From: HTCC2207 sp002685195
GTDB lineage: Bacteria > Pseudomonadota > Gammaproteobacteria > Pseudomonadales > Porticoccaceae
DNA length: 64,000 nucleotides
Direction: 5' to 3'
Assembly (NCBI GenBank): GCA_051201675.1
Contig: CP179212.1
Coordinates: forward strand, 2,108,001 to 2,172,000
Shown: one piece after another, positions 61,733-64,000 of the stretch
Layout of the letters: every line of letters begins with the position of its first letter
How positions within the stretch are numbered: the first letter of the stretch is position 1
Program-made: the position numbers and the translations under genes
The notes under the pieces: model-generated
Told to the model about the DNA's origin: nothing
What the model saw: only the letters and a program-made list of their open reading frames with translations
Databases searched by the model: none

Positions 61733-62524
61733 TTGTCACTTTTAGAAGCAATAATATTAGGTATTGTCCAAGGACTCACCGAATTCTTACCCGTCAGTAG
61801 TAGCGGCCATCTAGAACTCGGCAAAGCGTTGCTAGGCGATACTAGCGTACCCCAAGAAAGTATGATGTTTACCGTTGTAGTGCATTTTGCAACCGCCCTT
61901 GCAACACTCGTCATATTTCGAGCGGAGGTGGCTCAAATTACAAAAGGTCTCTTTCAGAGAAAAAACAATGATGAATTTCAGTTCTCACTGAAGATCCTGA
62001 TAAGCATGATACCTGCGGCGGTAGTGGGCGTTCTTTTTGCTAATGAGATTGAAGTTCTATTCGACCGTCAATTAGTCTTGGTGGGTGTCATGCTTTGGGT
62101 AACAGGCGTACTTTTGATCATTGCGGACAATGCCAAAAATACAACTACAGGCGTTTCTTTAAGGCACTCAATTATTATTGGTGTTGCTCAGGCTATTGCT
62201 ATATTACCTGGCATCTCCCGGTCAGGCGCTACGATTTCAACGTCTGTGCTACTGGGTATTGATCGCAGCAAGGCAGCTAGCTTTTCATTCTTAATGGTGG
62301 TTCCTCTTATTCTGGGAAAAATAGCTAAAGATCTTATAGATGGCGGATTACAGATTAGTTCTGACCAGGTCAGTATTTTATGGGCTGGATTCTTAGCTGC
62401 CTTCATTACCGGTCTTTTCGCGTGCCAATGGATGATAAAACTTGTTCGTAAGGCCCAGCTAAAATACTTCTCTTATTACTGCTTCATCGTGGGCACAATT
62501 GCGATTGGCTACCAACAATTTTAA
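61733..62524 (+). CDS. uppP: Undecaprenyl-diphosphatase UppP (BacA)
   Basis: UppP recycles undecaprenyl pyrophosphate for cell-wall synthesis and confers bacitracin tolerance. The 263-residue membrane protein has both active-site motifs, GIVQGLTEFLPVSSSGHL near the N-terminus and ILPGISRSGATIS. The start is TTG 61733 with GGAG seven bases upstream. It follows the efflux operon by about 100 bases and is convergent with queE. Confidence 0.93.
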   Translation: MSLLEAIILGIVQGLTEFLPVSSSGHLELGKALLGDTSVPQESMMFTVVVHFATALATLVIFRAEVAQITKGLFQRKNNDEFQFSLKILISMIPAAVVGVLFANEIEVLFDRQLVLVGVMLWVTGVLLIIADNAKNTTTGVSLRHSIIIGVAQAIAILPGISRSGATISTSVLLGIDRSKAASFSFLMVVPLILGKIAKDLIDGGLQISSDQVSILWAGFLAAFITGLFACQWMIKLVRKAQLKYFSYYCFIVGTIAIGYQQF

Positions 62525-62528
62525 GTCT

Positions 62529-63170
62529 CTATTGCAGTCCTAAGAGCTTATGGGATTGCAGACTCAGGCTCCATCTAGGATGAGTTAAACAGTATTCTAT
62601 AGTTTCCTTGACGTGTTCATTTTCATCTTCATCGAACATCGGTTGTAGGAAAAAATGCTCGAACTTCAAATGAACAAAATCTGAGGGCTGATGACCTTCT
62701 TGGGGGTAAACCAATTTAATTTCATCTCCCTCCTCCACAACCACAGTAGATCCTGATTTAGGACTGACACAAACCCAGTCTACACCTTCGGGTACTGGCA
62801 ATGTCCCATTCGTCTCAATAGCTAGCTCTGCGCCTTCGTTATGAAAAGCTTCTATCAGATCTTTATCCAGCTGCAACAAGGGCTCTCCCCCAGTGCATAT
62901 AACATAGGGGTGGATAACATCTGTTATGCTTTCAGGCCAATAGCTCACAACCGCTTTAGCTAAGGCCATAGCATTCTTAAAACTACCTCCACCATCTCCA
63001 TCTGTACCCACAAAATCGGTATCACAGAATTGGCAAACAGCGTCAGCGCGATGTTTCTCTTTTCCGCTCCATAGATTACAACCAGTAAAACGACAAAATA
63101 TAGCCGGCCTTCCTGCATGCGCGCCTTCACCCTGTAAGGAGTAGAAAATTTCTTTTACTGCATATGCCAT
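62529..63170 (-). CDS. queE: 7-carboxy-7-deazaguanine synthase QueE
   Basis: A radical-SAM enzyme of queuosine biosynthesis. The 213-residue protein binds its 4Fe-4S cluster through the unusual CX14CX2C motif (Cys31, Cys46, Cys49), rather than CX3CX2C, which marks the Pseudomonas-type QueE subfamily. FYSLQGEG, CTGGEPLLQ and IETNGT are present. queC/queD are not adjacent. The 182-base upstream gap shows no preQ1-riboswitch-like element that I can recognise. Confidence 0.94.
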   Translation of the reverse strand: MAYAVKEIFYSLQGEGAHAGRPAIFCRFTGCNLWSGKEKHRADAVCQFCDTDFVGTDGDGGGSFKNAMALAKAVVSYWPESITDVIHPYVICTGGEPLLQLDKDLIEAFHNEGAELAIETNGTLPVPEGVDWVCVSPKSGSTVVVEEGDEIKLVYPQEGHQPSDFVHLKFEHFFLQPMFDEDENEHVKETIEYCLTHPRWSLSLQSHKLLGLQ

Positions 63171-63352
63171 TAGATTAAACCGTTATATGAACTCGCTTTA
63201 AAATTGATCTTGGATGTTGAAGTATCAAGCAACCTTGATCATTCAAGTTGACCCAACTAAATCGCTGACCATTCTACCTCACGGTGGAGAGAAAGTAGAT
63301 ATTGTGACTACCGGAACTTGTGTTACTTTTAAAAATTGCCCATGATAGATAC

Positions 63353-64000
63353 ATGAACACAGTAATGCGTCAAATTTTAAAATTTGGCTTAGAAAAAGCC
63401 GCTGAGAGAAACCTAAAGGATTACCCTCAAGTAGCCTGCTTTTCTCAAGACATCATATCGCGCAAAATAATGATCGACGGTATTTTTGAGCGTAACGAAC
63501 TAATAGCTCTAAAGTCCTTTTTAGTGTCCGAACCTAACCCTCGGGAAATCTGTTTAGATATTGGAGGCAATATAGGTAATCATGCAGTCTTTTTTTCTGG
63601 CCTTTTTGAACAAGTTATCAGCTTTGAACCAAACCATAAAACCTTCCAGCTATTGGCACTCAACGCTGGACTTGCTGACAATATTACTGCAGTTAACCTC
63701 GGACTTAGTGACCAAACTGATACCTTGCCGGCAAGAGTAAAACACTTGAACCTAGGTGGTGCTCAGATAACAGATGCTGCAGAGGCAAATACTGAATTCT
63801 CTGTCATGGCTTTAGATGAATACTTGCAAAACAAAGCACCACGACCCATTAGCTTCATTAAGATGAACGTGGAGGGTTATGAACTAAAAGCTCTTCAAGG
63901 GGCAACTGAAACTCTGCAAAAACATCAGCCAATGTTAGTTTTAGAATTTCATGTCAAAAAAGACAAAACTAAAACTGACGCCATACTGTCGTTTTTAGCA
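63353..64000 (+). CDS. FkbM family methyltransferase, 3'-truncated by window edge
   Basis: ATG 63353 opens a frame of 216 codons running off the window. SAM-binding motif CLDIGGNIGNHA (about 74-85) is followed by VISFEPNHKTF and SFIKMNVEGYELKALQGA, the FkbM signature. Such enzymes O-methylate sugars of polysaccharides, glycolipids or natural products. It is divergent from queE. The acceptor is unknown, and the C-terminus is not visible. Confidence 0.85.
   Translation, partial: MNTVMRQILKFGLEKAAERNLKDYPQVACFSQDIISRKIMIDGIFERNELIALKSFLVSEPNPREICLDIGGNIGNHAVFFSGLFEQVISFEPNHKTFQLLALNAGLADNITAVNLGLSDQTDTLPARVKHLNLGGAQITDAAEANTEFSVMALDEYLQNKAPRPISFIKMNVEGYELKALQGATETLQKHQPMLVLEFHVKKDKTKTDAILSFLA

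Noticed and set aside
63171..63352. preQ1 riboswitch ahead of queE
   Set aside because: I looked for the short H-type pseudoknot pattern with an A-rich tail near the start codon and did not find it.
1..64000. CRISPR arrays, insertion sequences, prophage or restriction/defence islands
   Set aside because: No regularly spaced direct repeats, transposase, integrase, phage structural gene or known defence gene was found on either strand.

Overview
The window is a chromosomal segment from a gammaproteobacterium. Three things suggest a marine relative of Pseudomonas, perhaps a Cellvibrionales/SAR92/OM60-type organism. First, the gene order sfsA-dksA-gluQRS-cbrXAB-pcnB-folK-panB is the Pseudomonas order. 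Second, Fur has the Pseudomonas-type Cys pattern. Third, there are many Na+-coupled transporters (AGCS, NSS, BCCT, an SSS-type sensor) and a moderate base composition. The placement is an inference from gene order and protein resemblance; no 16S gene is present. I see no insertion sequence, prophage or CRISPR array, and most of the window is core genome with tight spacing.

Layout. 1-7 kb: efp (cut by the edge), serB with divergent ahpA/smp, an AT-rich GT60-type glycosyltransferase, cysE-dgkA, an M15 peptidase and sfsA. 7-16.5 kb: dksA, gluQRS, the CbrX-CbrA-CbrB-like regulatory locus followed by a candidate CrcZ-like small RNA, then pcnB, folK, a deoxynucleoside kinase, panB and glutathione peroxidase. 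16.5-25 kb: AGCS symporter, fur, bamE, rnfH-ratA, a frameshifted NSS transporter, smpB, a hydrolase, a small glycine-zipper protein, a CysZ-like protein and rhlB. 25-37.7 kb: a MATE transporter, then the translation/haem/envelope block prmC-prfA-hemA and TPR lipoprotein-lolB-ispE-tRNA-Gln-prs-rplY-pth-ychF, then a DMT transporter. 37.8-43.7 kb: ilvY/ilvC, a thiolase, a BCCT transporter and tRNA-Met. 43.9-58 kb is the accessory part: an FG-GAP secreted protein; a PhyH dioxygenase, Gfo/Idh oxidoreductase and sugar-porter cluster; a YeiH-type transporter; a 1562-residue HYR-repeat surface protein; a lipoprotein fusing a metzincin-like protease to an SGNH hydrolase; and a FucP-type sugar transporter. 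58-64 kb: a 21-residue hydrophobic microprotein with a strong ribosome-binding site, a MacA/MacB-type efflux system, uppP, queE and a truncated FkbM methyltransferase.

The most interesting system is the carbon/nitrogen control locus at 8.5-12.5 kb. The sensor kinase CbrA has its usual transporter-STAC-PAS-kinase architecture and is translationally coupled to a 56-residue membrane protein (CbrX position). Its partner regulator keeps the receiver domain and the CbrB-like Fis-type helix-turn-helix but has no sigma-54 AAA+ domain. Downstream, exactly where Pseudomonas carries crcZ, lies a roughly 130-nt transcription unit with a TATAAT box, a 27-nt AAU-repeat tract resembling Hfq/Crc decoy motifs, and a Rho-independent terminator. 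This suggests a reduced, sigma-70-driven version of the CbrAB-CrcZ catabolite-repression relay. The second most unusual item is the protease-esterase lipoprotein next to the giant HYR protein.
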